The notes below the pieces were generated by a model. The model saw only the letters and a list, made by a program, of their open reading frames with translations, was not told where the DNA came from and made no database searches. The position numbers and the translations under genes were made by a program. A stretch of 64,000 nt of DNA from Planctomycetota bacterium (GTDB taxonomy: Bacteria; Planctomycetota; UBA1135; UBA2386). The stretch covers positions 1,887,501 through 1,951,500 of the forward strand of contig JADJWQ010000006.1 of NCBI GenBank assembly GCA_016716265.1, read 5' to 3'. This document shows, in pieces, positions 27,003-35,567 of the stretch (the stretch's first letter is position 1; every line of letters begins with the position of its first letter).

Positions 27003-27189
27003 CCCGAGCGATCACCTCGCCGACCGCGCCGCCACGGAGCGCTGTGATCCGGTTCACGTGACCCCTGGGGAAACCCGGAGTGCACTGTGCGATTCCGACA
27101 GGTTGTTCGCCGCCACTTGCGCCGCGCGGGATTCAGGCGAACATCCGAGACGCACTCTCGCGTCCGGTGGCGACGACAGGCAGGCAGCA

Positions 27190-29040
27190 TTGACCGACAC
27201 CGACCACGGCACCCCGCCTCCCTCGACATCCAGCGGTGACCGGTCCCCCCCGACCGTCTACCGCCTGCTGATCGAGAGCGACGGTCCGCGGCGCGAGGTA
27301 CGGCTGACGCGGCGCAGCTATGTGGTCGGGCGCTCGGACGACTGCGACATCCGGCTGTTCGATCCCGCCGCGAGCCGACGCCACGTGCTGCTCGAACCCA
27401 CCCGTGGCGGCGTCGCGTTCCGGGACCTCGGCGGCACCAATGTCACGCTGCTCGACGGCACGGCACGGCGCGAGGGCATCCTGCGTCCGGGCGAGGAGTT
27501 GCTCGTCGGCATGACGCGCCTCGCGGTGCAGGCCGAGTCCGCGACGCGGGCCCCGGTCCGGATCGTGCCATCGCGCGACTCCACCGCGGTCATCGAGCTC
27601 GAGCAGGCGAACGCGAGGGCGACGCCGCCACCGCGCGACGGCGTGGCCGTCGACGACGTCGCACGCACGCTCGAATTGCTGGGCCGGCACCAGGGCGAGG
27701 CGCAAGACGCCGAGCAGGTCGCGACACGATTGCTGGACGCCGCTCTGCAGCTCACGGGACGCGGGACCGGGATGATCGGACTGTGGCGTACCGGCGAGCC
27801 GATGCGGGTCGTGGCGTCACATCAGCACAAGGGTGAGGCGGACGTCACGATCTCCCGCGGCGCGTTCGAGGATGCCAGGTCGCGCCGGCAGGCGTTCCTG
27901 GTCCAGGAGTCCGGTGCCGGCGACGCACCGGCGAACGAGCAGATCGTGGTGCCGCTCGGACCGGGTCCGAACGGGATTCTGGTCCTGCAATCGCCATTGC
28001 CCGGCGGCGTCGATTCGCACACCGCATTGAGGATCGCCGCCGCGCACGGTCCGTTGGTGTGGCGCGAGCTGTCGTCCACGGACGCGGTCGCGAGGCTCTC
28101 CGCGGAAGTGGAACGTCTGCGCTTCGGTCGCACGTCCGGCTACCAGGCGCTGGTGGCATCGACGAGGCTCGCGGGAGTACGGCGGCAGCTGTCGGAGGCC
28201 GGGCGGGCGCGCGTGCGCGTGCGACTCGCCTGCGAGGTCGGCACGGAGCGCGAGGAGCTGGCACGCTACTACCACACGCGGTCGTCGAGAGCGGCTGGTC
28301 CGTTCGTGCCGTACTACTGCGGCCTCGTGCCATCGCACCTGGCCGCGTCGCGATTGCTCGGCGAGGGCTCGGAGAGCATCGACATCGTCGACGCCGACGA
28401 CGTGCCGCTCGTCCACCAGGCTCGCGGGGGCACGCTGTTCCTCGATGCGCCGGAGCACCTGGACACGCAGACCCAGCGACAGCTCGCCAACCTGCTCGCG
28501 CACCTGCGGCCGTCACCGCTCGACCCGGACCGAGCGGACGGCAAGGGTGGAGTCGCGGTCGTGCTCGCGCACACCGAGAACGCGCCCCTCGAGCCACTGC
28601 TCGCCGCACAGATCGACGGCCCCGTCCTCCGCGTGCCGCCGCTGCGCGGCCACGCCGAGGACATCCTGGCGATCGCGGAGGCCGCGCTCCACGAGTTCGG
28701 TCCGGACGCGGACGGCGCCCCGCGCGCGCTGGCGGACGCGGTCGTCAACGTGCTCGTCGCGCACCCGTGGCCCGGCAACGCCCGCCAGCTCCAGCGCGCG
28801 ATCGAGACCGCCGCCGCGCACCGCGCGTCGGGTCCGATCCAGCTCCGCGACCTGCCGCCCGACGTGCGCGACGCACCGGACGGCGACGGCGACAGCCTGT
28901 CGCTCGCGGCCGCCGAGCGGCGCCACATCCTGAAGGTGCTGTCGCTCGCCCGCGGCAACCGCCGGCGGACCGCGAAGCTGCTCGATATCGCCGTGTCGAC
29001 GCTCTACGACAAGCTGCGGCGGTTCGGGCTGTCGGAGTGA
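27190..29040 (+). CDS. FHA-GAF regulator with degenerate NtrC-type AAA+ and Fis-type HTH
   Basis: A 616-residue protein starting at TTG 27190, with an AGGCAGG sequence upstream. The domains in order are: FHA (about 24-115; YVVGRSDDCDIRL and SRRH intact), GAF-like sensor (about 160-295), an AAA+ domain of the sigma54-activator type (about 320-530) and a Fis-type helix-turn-helix (about 575-616; RRTAKLLDIAVSTLYDKLRRFGL). The AAA+ part is damaged at key points: the Walker A position reads LACEVGTEREE instead of GExGTGKE, the GAFTGA loop that contacts sigma54 is absent, and Walker B reads GTLFLDA rather than GTLFLDE. It should still bind phosphoprotein and DNA but is unlikely to hydrolyse ATP. 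It could be a phosphothreonine-controlled repressor or a non-sigma54 regulator. Confidence 0.88.
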   Translation: MTDTDHGTPPPSTSSGDRSPPTVYRLLIESDGPRREVRLTRRSYVVGRSDDCDIRLFDPAASRRHVLLEPTRGGVAFRDLGGTNVTLLDGTARREGILRPGEELLVGMTRLAVQAESATRAPVRIVPSRDSTAVIELEQANARATPPPRDGVAVDDVARTLELLGRHQGEAQDAEQVATRLLDAALQLTGRGTGMIGLWRTGEPMRVVASHQHKGEADVTISRGAFEDARSRRQAFLVQESGAGDAPANEQIVVPLGPGPNGILVLQSPLPGGVDSHTALRIAAAHGPLVWRELSSTDAVARLSAEVERLRFGRTSGYQALVASTRLAGVRRQLSEAGRARVRVRLACEVGTEREELARYYHTRSSRAAGPFVPYYCGLVPSHLAASRLLGEGSESIDIVDADDVPLVHQARGGTLFLDAPEHLDTQTQRQLANLLAHLRPSPLDPDRADGKGGVAVVLAHTENAPLEPLLAAQIDGPVLRVPPLRGHAEDILAIAEAALHEFGPDADGAPRALADAVVNVLVAHPWPGNARQLQRAIETAAAHRASGPIQLRDLPPDVRDAPDGDGDSLSLAAAERRHILKVLSLARGNRRRTAKLLDIAVSTLYDKLRRFGLSE

Positions 29041-29093
29041 TCGGTCGCCCGACCGGTCCCGCCTCCTGCGGCAGCCGGATGCCCGCGGCAGGG

Positions 29094-29139
29094 TCGCCGA
29101 CATCGGGGGTTGCCGACATCGGGGTTGCCGACATCGGGG
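29094..29139. repeat. Short tandem repeat, 15-bp unit, three copies
   Basis: Units of ttgccgacatcgggg (the first one base longer and with one substitution) lie at 29094-29109, 29110-29124 and 29125-29139. They occupy the gap between the FHA regulator and the cysteine desulfurase, ending 43 bases before the desulfurase start. It may be a spacer, an operator array or neutral slippage. Confidence 0.85.
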
Positions 29140-29182
29140 TTGACGGTGGCCGCGCCGGCGCGCAGCGTCTCGGGTCCAGCCG

Positions 29183-30409
29183 ATGACCGCAACGCCGCCG
29201 CAGTCCGCCGACAGCCCGATCGACCGCATCTACCTCGACAACGCGGCGACGACCCGACCGCTGCCCGAGGTCGTCCAGGCGATGGCCGACGTCCAGGAGC
29301 GGTGCTTCGGTAATCCGTCCTCGGCGCACGGATTCGGCGCCGACGCGCGCAGGCTGCTCGAGGATGCGCGCGAGTTCCTGCGCGGCAGCCTCGGTGCGGC
29401 GAGCCTCGTGTTCACGTCGGGCGGCACGGAGGCCGATCTGCTCGGGGTGTTCGGCGCCGCCGCCGCACGCCCGCGTGGCCGCGTGCTCGCCGCGGCCAGC
29501 GACCACGTCGCGGTGCTCGGGCTCACCGCCGTACTCCGGCTGCGCGGGCACGAGCTCGTGCAGGTGCCGGTCACCGAGCACGGCGACCTCGATCCCGAGA
29601 CGCTGTTCGACCTGCTCGGGCCCGACGTCCGGGTCGTCTCGATCCTGCACGGCCACAACGAGCTCGGCACGCTGGCGCGCGTCGAGGAGCTGGCGAGCAT
29701 CGTTCGACACGTCAGCCCGGACGCGCACGTGCACGTCGATCTGGTGCAGGCGTACGGGAAGCTCGACTTCGATCTCGATCTGGCCGGCGTCGACTCGGTC
29801 GCCGTCTCCGGCCACAAGCTGCACGGCCCGCGCGGCATCGGCTTCCTCGCATTGTCGAGCAAGGCCCGCGTCACCCCGGTCATGCCGGGCGGCGGCCAGG
29901 AGGGCGGCATGCGCGGCGGCACCGAGAACGTCGCCGGCGCCGTCGGGCTCGCGCGTGCAGCCGAGCACATGCTGACCCACCTGGACGGCCACACCGCGCA
30001 CATGCGGTCGCTCGCGGACGCGATGTTCACACGGATCCGGGACGAGCTCGGCGAGGCCCACCGGCTCGGCCATCCGACCCGCGCATTGCCGCACGTGCTG
30101 TCCCTGCGCATCCCGGACGTCCCGGGCCAGGCCTTGCAGCAGGCCTGCGCGGCGCGGGGTCTCGCGTTCAGCACCGGCAGCGCATGCCACGAGGGCGACG
30201 CCGCGACGGACGCCCAGAACCACGTGCTCGCGGCGATCGGCCTCGGCCGCCGCCGCGCGCGCGAGGTCGTGCGGCTGTCGTTCAGCTCGGAGTCGACCTG
30301 GGACGAGCTCGACCGTGCTGCCGACATCCTGTGCGACGAAGCGGATCGCTTGCGCGCGCTCGCACCGCCGAGCGCCTCGCCGCGGCGGGCGCGCCGCGAC
30401 GGCGCCTGA
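29183..30409 (+). CDS. Cysteine desulfurase (IscS/NifS family, class V aminotransferase fold)
   Basis: A 408-residue PLP enzyme that takes sulfur from cysteine for Fe-S cluster assembly or tRNA thiolation. It has the N-terminal YLDNAATT motif, GNPSSAHG, the PLP-binding Lys212 in SGHKLHGPRG, the GGGQEGGMRGGTEN loop and the sulfur-carrying Cys335 in FSTGSACHEG. Length and motif order are normal for the family. No scaffold (IscU/NifU) or regulator gene is nearby; it sits between the FHA regulator and mutS. In some bacteria lone desulfurases serve tRNA modification, so the pathway is open. The Arg/Ala-rich last 20 residues are probably a disordered tail. Confidence 0.94.
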   Translation: MTATPPQSADSPIDRIYLDNAATTRPLPEVVQAMADVQERCFGNPSSAHGFGADARRLLEDAREFLRGSLGAASLVFTSGGTEADLLGVFGAAAARPRGRVLAAASDHVAVLGLTAVLRLRGHELVQVPVTEHGDLDPETLFDLLGPDVRVVSILHGHNELGTLARVEELASIVRHVSPDAHVHVDLVQAYGKLDFDLDLAGVDSVAVSGHKLHGPRGIGFLALSSKARVTPVMPGGGQEGGMRGGTENVAGAVGLARAAEHMLTHLDGHTAHMRSLADAMFTRIRDELGEAHRLGHPTRALPHVLSLRIPDVPGQALQQACAARGLAFSTGSACHEGDAATDAQNHVLAAIGLGRRRAREVVRLSFSSESTWDELDRAADILCDEADRLRALAPPSASPRRARRDGA

Positions 30410-30487
30410 CCCGCGGCGGCCTCCCCCCGCCACCGGCGACGAGCTCGCACGGCCCACGGCGGATCCCACCCTCGGAGACGAGCTCGC

Positions 30488-33118
30488 GTGAACAGCAAGG
30501 GAACGACGAACGCGGCGGTCACCCCGGCGATGGCGCAATACCTCGCCGCGAAGGACGAGCACCCGGACGCGCTGCTGTTCTTCCGGATGGGCGACTTCTA
30601 CGAGCTGTTCTTCGACGACGCGCGGCGCGCGTCGGAGGCGCTCGACATCGTGCTGACGTCGCGGAGCAAAGGCGACGACCGCATCCCGATGGCGGGCGTG
30701 CCGGTCCGCGCGCTCGACAGCTACCTGAAGCGGCTCGTCGAGATGGGCTTCAAGGTCGCGATCTGCGAGCAGGTGCAGGACCCGAAGGACGCCAAGGGCG
30801 TCGTCGAGCGACGCGTCGTGCGCGTCGTCACGCCCGGCACGCTGACCGAGGACGACCTGCTGCAGGGCGCGCGCGCGAACTTCCTCGCCGCGGTCGCCGT
30901 GCGCGGTGACCGCGCCGGGCTCGCGTGGTGCGAGCTGTCGACGGGCGCCTTCGTCGTCGCCGAATGCCCGGTGGCCAGACTGACCGACGAGCTGACCCGC
31001 ATCGACCCGGCCGAGCTGCTGATCCCCGACGACGACGCCGAGCTGCGCGCGTCGCTCGCGCAGGCGCGCGCCGCGATCACGCGCCGCGCGCCACACGACT
31101 TCGGCCCCACGACGGCGCGGCAGACGCTGACGCGGTTCTTCCGGACCAGCACGCTCGAAGGCTTCGGGCTCGAGGGCGGCGCCGGCGAGCCGCTGCGCCT
31201 CGCGACCGGCGCGGCCGGGGCGCTGGTCGTGTACCTGGAGGAGACGCAGCTCGACACGCTGCCGCACATCCGCCGCATCGAGGTGCAGCGCGACGGCGAC
31301 CTGATGCTGCTCGACCGCGCGACCCGCGCGAGCCTCGAGCTCGTCGACACGATCCGCGGCGACGGCGCCGGCACCCCGCTGGTCCGCATCGTCGACGAGA
31401 CCCGCACGCCGATGGGCGCGCGGCTCCTGCGCGAGTGGCTGCTCGCGCCACTCGCGCGGCTCGAGCCGGTCCTGCTGCGCCAGGCGGCCGTCGCCGAGCT
31501 GTTCGGCGAGCCGAGGCGCACGGCCGCCCTGCACGATGCGCTCGGCGGCGTGCTCGACCTGCAGCGGCTGACGACGCGCATCTCCTGCGGGCGCGCCAAT
31601 GCGCGCGACCTGGTCGCACTGCGCGCGAGCCTCGCGCGGCTGCCGCGCGTGCTGGAGGGCCTCGCCGGCGTGACCGCCGAGCGGCTCGCCTGGCTCGTCG
31701 CGCACCTCGATCCGCTGTCGGACGTGACCGCCGACGTCGCCGCCACGCTGATCGACGAGCCACCGACCACGCTGCGCGATGGCGGTCTGATCGCAGAGGG
31801 CTGCAACGAGGAGCTCGACGAGCTGCGGCTGCTCGCGCGCGACAGCCGCCAGTGGATGGCCGACTACCAAGCCCGCGAATCCGCACGGCTCGGCATCGGC
31901 AATCTGCGGGTCGGCTTCAATCGTGTCTTCGGCTACTACATCGAGATCACGCACGGCAACCGCGACGTGCCGCTGCCGCCCGACTACGTCCGCAAGCAGA
32001 CGACCAAGAACGCGGAGCGCTACGTCACCGACGAGCTCAAGACGTTCGAGACCAAGGTCCTGAAGGCGGAGGAGACGTCCAAACAGCTCGAATACGACCT
32101 GTTCGACGCACTGCGACAGCGCGTCGCCGCCCAGGTCGAGCGGCTGCAGGCGACCGCGGCGATCGTCGCCGAGCTCGACGTGCTCGTCGGGCTCGCGGTG
32201 GTCGCCAAGAACCGCGGCTACTGTCGCCCGCTCGTCGACGACGGCCGCACGCTGCGGATCGAGGACGGCCGCCACCCGGTCATCGAAGCCACCCACGCCG
32301 CCGGGACCTTCGTGCCGAACGACACCGACCTCGCCCCGCCCGCGCGCCAGCTCGTGCTGCTGACCGGGCCGAACATGGCCGGCAAGTCGACCTTCATCCG
32401 GCAGAACGCGCTGATCGTGCTGCTCGCGCAGATCGGCTCGTTCGTCCCGGCACGCACCGCGCACATCGGGCTCGTCGACCGCGTGTTCACGCGCGTCGGT
32501 GCCGCCGACGACATCAGCCGCGGCGCGTCGACGTTCATGGTCGAGATGGTCGAGACCGCGAACATCCTGAACAACGCGACGGAGCGCAGCCTCGTCGTGC
32601 TCGACGAGGTCGGTCGCGGCACCAGCACGTTCGACGGCCTGGCGCTCGCGTGGGCGATCGCCGAGGACCTGCACGACCGGATCGGCTGCCGGGCCTTGTT
32701 CGCGACGCACTACCACCAGATCACGAGCCTCGCCGGCGACGCGAAGGGCGTCGTCAACCAGCGCGTCGCGGTCAAGGAGTGGGGCGACGAGATCGTGTTC
32801 CTGCACCGCATCGAGGACGGCGCCACCGACCGCAGCTACGGCCTCCACGTCGGCCGGCTGGCCGGGATCCCCGCGGCCGTGCTCGAGCGCGCGCGCCAGG
32901 TGCTCGAGCGCCTCGAGGACGAGGGCGAGGTCATCCACGAGCGCCTCGCCGGACCGAAGGTGCGGGGCCGGCCGGCCGAGCCGCGCCAGCTCGAGCTGTT
33001 CCAGGCACCCCGCGACGAGCTCCGCGACCGCCTGCTCGACCTCGACGTCGACGGCCTGGCGCCCCGGCAGGCGCTCGAGCTGCTGGCCGCGCTGCAGGCC
33101 GAGTTGCGCGGCGAGTGA
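30488..33118 (+). CDS. mutS: DNA mismatch repair protein MutS
   Basis: An 876-residue cytoplasmic ATPase that recognises mispaired bases and starts mismatch repair. The N-terminal mismatch-reading motif Phe-x-Glu is at residues 37-39 (GDFYELFFDDA). The connector, lever and clamp regions follow (FNRVFGYYIEIT, KNAERYVTDEL). The ATPase has Walker A GPNMAGKST near 627-635, STFMVEM, Walker B VVLDEVGRGTSTFDG and the HYH switch in FATHYHQIT. The length is normal for MutS1. The start is GTG at 30488, preceded by GGAGACGAG. No mutL lies in the window. The upstream desulfurase ends 78 bases before it. Confidence 0.98.
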   Translation: MNSKGTTNAAVTPAMAQYLAAKDEHPDALLFFRMGDFYELFFDDARRASEALDIVLTSRSKGDDRIPMAGVPVRALDSYLKRLVEMGFKVAICEQVQDPKDAKGVVERRVVRVVTPGTLTEDDLLQGARANFLAAVAVRGDRAGLAWCELSTGAFVVAECPVARLTDELTRIDPAELLIPDDDAELRASLAQARAAITRRAPHDFGPTTARQTLTRFFRTSTLEGFGLEGGAGEPLRLATGAAGALVVYLEETQLDTLPHIRRIEVQRDGDLMLLDRATRASLELVDTIRGDGAGTPLVRIVDETRTPMGARLLREWLLAPLARLEPVLLRQAAVAELFGEPRRTAALHDALGGVLDLQRLTTRISCGRANARDLVALRASLARLPRVLEGLAGVTAERLAWLVAHLDPLSDVTADVAATLIDEPPTTLRDGGLIAEGCNEELDELRLLARDSRQWMADYQARESARLGIGNLRVGFNRVFGYYIEITHGNRDVPLPPDYVRKQTTKNAERYVTDELKTFETKVLKAEETSKQLEYDLFDALRQRVAAQVERLQATAAIVAELDVLVGLAVVAKNRGYCRPLVDDGRTLRIEDGRHPVIEATHAAGTFVPNDTDLAPPARQLVLLTGPNMAGKSTFIRQNALIVLLAQIGSFVPARTAHIGLVDRVFTRVGAADDISRGASTFMVEMVETANILNNATERSLVVLDEVGRGTSTFDGLALAWAIAEDLHDRIGCRALFATHYHQITSLAGDAKGVVNQRVAVKEWGDEIVFLHRIEDGATDRSYGLHVGRLAGIPAAVLERARQVLERLEDEGEVIHERLAGPKVRGRPAEPRQLELFQAPRDELRDRLLDLDVDGLAPRQALELLAALQAELRGE

Positions 33119-33234
33119 CGCCGTCGGCAGCAGCACGCTGCGGAGTACGGCCGCATCCGCGAGACGACCGTGGCACGAAACCGCCGCCCGGTGAGACTGT
33201 CGCGACGACGATGAGGTCGACGATGGAGGTGACG

Positions 33235-33351
33235 ATGACGAGACCTTCTCCGGCGCCCGAGCGGCGACGGGTGGCGGGGCCCTGGGTGGTCCTCGCGGTG
33301 TTCGCGGTGTTCGCGGCGCTCGGCTACGCGATCTACCTCGCGGTGCGGTGA
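33235..33351 (+). CDS. Small single-span membrane protein, 38 residues
   Basis: A short frame downstream of mutS with an excellent ribosome-binding sequence (GGAGGTGA) starting 9 bases before its ATG at 33235, better than most large genes here. The protein begins MTRPSPAPERRRVAGPW, a positively charged and Pro-containing head, and then has one hydrophobic helix of about 20 residues ending IYLAVR. It would insert in the inner membrane with the charged end inside. No homologue is recognised; small proteins of this kind often tune membrane complexes. In-frame ATGs at 33211 and 33223 are less likely starts because the strong site lies after them. Confidence 0.6.
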   Translation: MTRPSPAPERRRVAGPWVVLAVFAVFAALGYAIYLAVR

Positions 33352-33391
33352 CCGGATCGGCCACCGTCGCGCCGCGCCCCGGCACCCTCGC

Positions 33392-34477
33392 TCAGGTGCG
33401 GATCCCGCCGAAGAACGCGACGCCGAGCGACCCGAACAGGATCGTCGGCAACCACGACGCCAGCACCGGGTGCAGCATCGACCGGCCGAGCTGCTGACAC
33501 GTCAGGTCGAACACGAGGTAGGCCCCGCACACGACGATCGAGAACACGATCCGCTCGACGCGCCGGCCCCGCTCCATGTAGACGGCGAACGGCAAGGCGA
33601 GCAGCAGCAGGATGATGTTGGCGATCGGGAACGTGATGTGCGTGTGGAACGCGATCACGAGGTCGGTGCGCTGCGGGCGCAGCGAGCGCAGGTCCTGGAG
33701 CTCGCTGTACGACAGCAGGACGGTCTCCCGACCCTCCTTGCCCGACCGCCACAACAGGTCGGGCGTGACGCCCTTCAGGCCGAGCAGCTCACGCGGCGTC
33801 GAGCGGTCGGGGGTGCGGAACCGGCCGTCGGTCAGCCGCCAATCGGAAGCCGCCGGGTCCCACACCGCTTCGCGCGCGAGGATCTGGGCGACGTCCTGCG
33901 CGGTCGAGCCGCGGTCGATGACCCAGACGCCCTTCATCCGCTGCTCGACGGGGTAGTAGCGGTCGACGAACAGCGTCTGCTCGGCACCCTGACTGACCTT
34001 GATCACGACATCTCGAAGCGTGCTGTCGGCGTCCTTGCCCTCCAGCGCGCGCGCCGCGGCGGCGAGCGGCGCATTGAGATCCGGAACGACGAACTCCCAG
34101 ACGATTGCCATGCCTCCCGCGGCCGTCCCCGCGACCAGGAACACCGGCGTCAGCACGCGCAGGATGCCGCGGCCCGTGAACAGCATCGGCACGACCTCGT
34201 TCGCCGCCATCAGCCGGGAGACCGCGAACATCGCTGCAATGACGGTCACGAACGGCGCGATCGTCAGGAACACGACGGGCAGTCCGAGCAGGTAGAACCA
34301 GCCGAGCGCACCGATCAGCTGCCAGGAACCGGTGCCGGACTCCTGCGCCGCGTCCATGTAGCGCTGCAGGTTCACGAGCAGGTCCATCAGCGTGAACAGC
34401 ATCGTCATGAACACGAGCCCGGCGACGTAGCTGCCGAGCACGATCCTGCCGACGTAGCGATCGAGGCGTCCGAGCAT
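33392..34477 (-). CDS. LptF/LptG-family permease (LPS export ABC transporter), second of two
   Basis: A 361-residue inner-membrane protein of the YjgP/YjgQ family. The LptF and LptG subunits of the LptB2FG exporter extract lipopolysaccharide from the inner membrane. Three spans lie in the first 130 residues (after MLGRLDRYVGRIVLGSYV), then comes a periplasmic beta-jellyroll (about 135-280, including TLFVDRYYPVEQRMKGV), and three more spans lie at the C-terminus (FPIANIILLLLALPFAV). The ATG at 34477 was chosen at the conserved YxxR start of the family. It is 19 bases downstream of a second family member, so both subunits are made from one transcript. The distant lptB ATPase is not in the window. 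Assignment as F or G is uncertain. Confidence 0.9.
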   Translation of the reverse strand: MLGRLDRYVGRIVLGSYVAGLVFMTMLFTLMDLLVNLQRYMDAAQESGTGSWQLIGALGWFYLLGLPVVFLTIAPFVTVIAAMFAVSRLMAANEVVPMLFTGRGILRVLTPVFLVAGTAAGGMAIVWEFVVPDLNAPLAAAARALEGKDADSTLRDVVIKVSQGAEQTLFVDRYYPVEQRMKGVWVIDRGSTAQDVAQILAREAVWDPAASDWRLTDGRFRTPDRSTPRELLGLKGVTPDLLWRSGKEGRETVLLSYSELQDLRSLRPQRTDLVIAFHTHITFPIANIILLLLALPFAVYMERGRRVERIVFSIVVCGAYLVFDLTCQQLGRSMLHPVLASWLPTILFGSLGVAFFGGIRT

Positions 34478-34496
34478 CGCGAGGGAATCGTGCGGG

Positions 34497-35558
34497 TCAG
34501 GCGCGCAGCAGCCGCCAGCAGAAGGGAACACCGAGCGCGATCAGCACGCCGACCGGGGTCCACGCGTAGCGCGCGTCACCGGTGACCCGCACCAGCTTGT
34601 CGCCGACGAAGTCCGCGAGGTAGAAGATCATGACCGGCACCATGCCGAACACGAGTGCCAGGACGCGACCGCGCGCGCGCGACATCACGCCGATGCAGAA
34701 GCCGATCGGCGCGAACAGCAGCGGCAGGAGCGCGAAGCTCGTGCGGCGGTTGACCTGGTGGAGTGCCAGGACCTCGTTGCGAGAGACGCCGCGCTCGACC
34801 TCGGCGACGATCTCCTCGCTCGTCATGTCCCGCTCGTTCTCGTCGCGGCGGGTGCCCTCCGACAGCGCGCGGATGTCGAGCACGCCCTCCACCGTGTCCT
34901 GCACCTCGTTGTGACCGGCCGCATCCCGCACGTGGCGCAGCACGGCGCGCAGCCGCTCACCGTCCACCACCTCGATCCACGCCTCGTCGGCGAGCCACAG
35001 ACCGACGTCGAGGTCGATCGCGTGCGACCGCCGCTTGACCAGCAGCTCGATGCCCTGCCAATGGCCGTAGGCATCGCGCCGCTCCCAGGTGACGACGATG
35101 CCCTCGAAGGCGATGCGGTCACCGTTCATGCCGGTGTGGATCAGGACCTCGCGGATGCTGTCGGCCACCACGCGGTACTTCAGGTAGTGCATGCGCGGCA
35201 CCGCCTGGTGCAGCACCCAGCTGCAGAGCAATGCGAACACGACACCGATGAGCAGCGAGGGGGCGAGGGCGACGCGCGGGCTGACGCCGGCAGCGCGGAT
35301 CGCGGTGACCTCACGGTCCTGCGACGCGCGGGCGAACGTCAACACGGTCGCGAACAGCAGTGAGATCGGCAGCAGGTGTGGGAGAGCGTCCGCCGCCCAC
35401 AGGAAGGTCACCTTCGCGGCGGCGACGACACCGAAGCCCTCCGCCCGCTTGATGCCCCGCGACACGGTCGAGATCAGCACGATGCCGTACAGCACCGTGA
35501 ACGTCAGCAGCGAGCTGGCCGTGACCTCCTTGAGGTAGTATCGGTGGAGCTTCCACAT
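34497..35558 (-). CDS. LptF/LptG-family permease (LPS export ABC transporter), first of two
   Basis: A 353-residue YjgP/YjgQ-family permease. It begins MWKLHRYYLKEVTASSL, typical of the amphipathic start before TM1, has three N-terminal spans, a periplasmic domain (about 130-260 with IAFEGIVVTWERRDA and WIEVVDGERL) and three C-terminal spans ending near VGVLIALGVPFCW. With its downstream partner it should form the membrane part of the LPS exporter, supporting a diderm envelope with LPS. The start ATG lies only 9 bases from the divergent start of the kinase-like gene, so their promoters must overlap coding sequence. In E. coli the order is lptF-lptG, which would make this lptF. Confidence 0.9.
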   Translation of the reverse strand: MWKLHRYYLKEVTASSLLTFTVLYGIVLISTVSRGIKRAEGFGVVAAAKVTFLWAADALPHLLPISLLFATVLTFARASQDREVTAIRAAGVSPRVALAPSLLIGVVFALLCSWVLHQAVPRMHYLKYRVVADSIREVLIHTGMNGDRIAFEGIVVTWERRDAYGHWQGIELLVKRRSHAIDLDVGLWLADEAWIEVVDGERLRAVLRHVRDAAGHNEVQDTVEGVLDIRALSEGTRRDENERDMTSEEIVAEVERGVSRNEVLALHQVNRRTSFALLPLLFAPIGFCIGVMSRARGRVLALVFGMVPVMIFYLADFVGDKLVRVTGDARYAWTPVGVLIALGVPFCWRLLRA

Positions 35559-35567
35559 GCCTGGGTG

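Noticed and set aside
28745..33385. A continuous open frame of 1,546 codons on the minus strand.
   Set aside because: It lies antisense to the cysteine desulfurase and mutS, which have complete catalytic motifs. The frame is a GC artefact.
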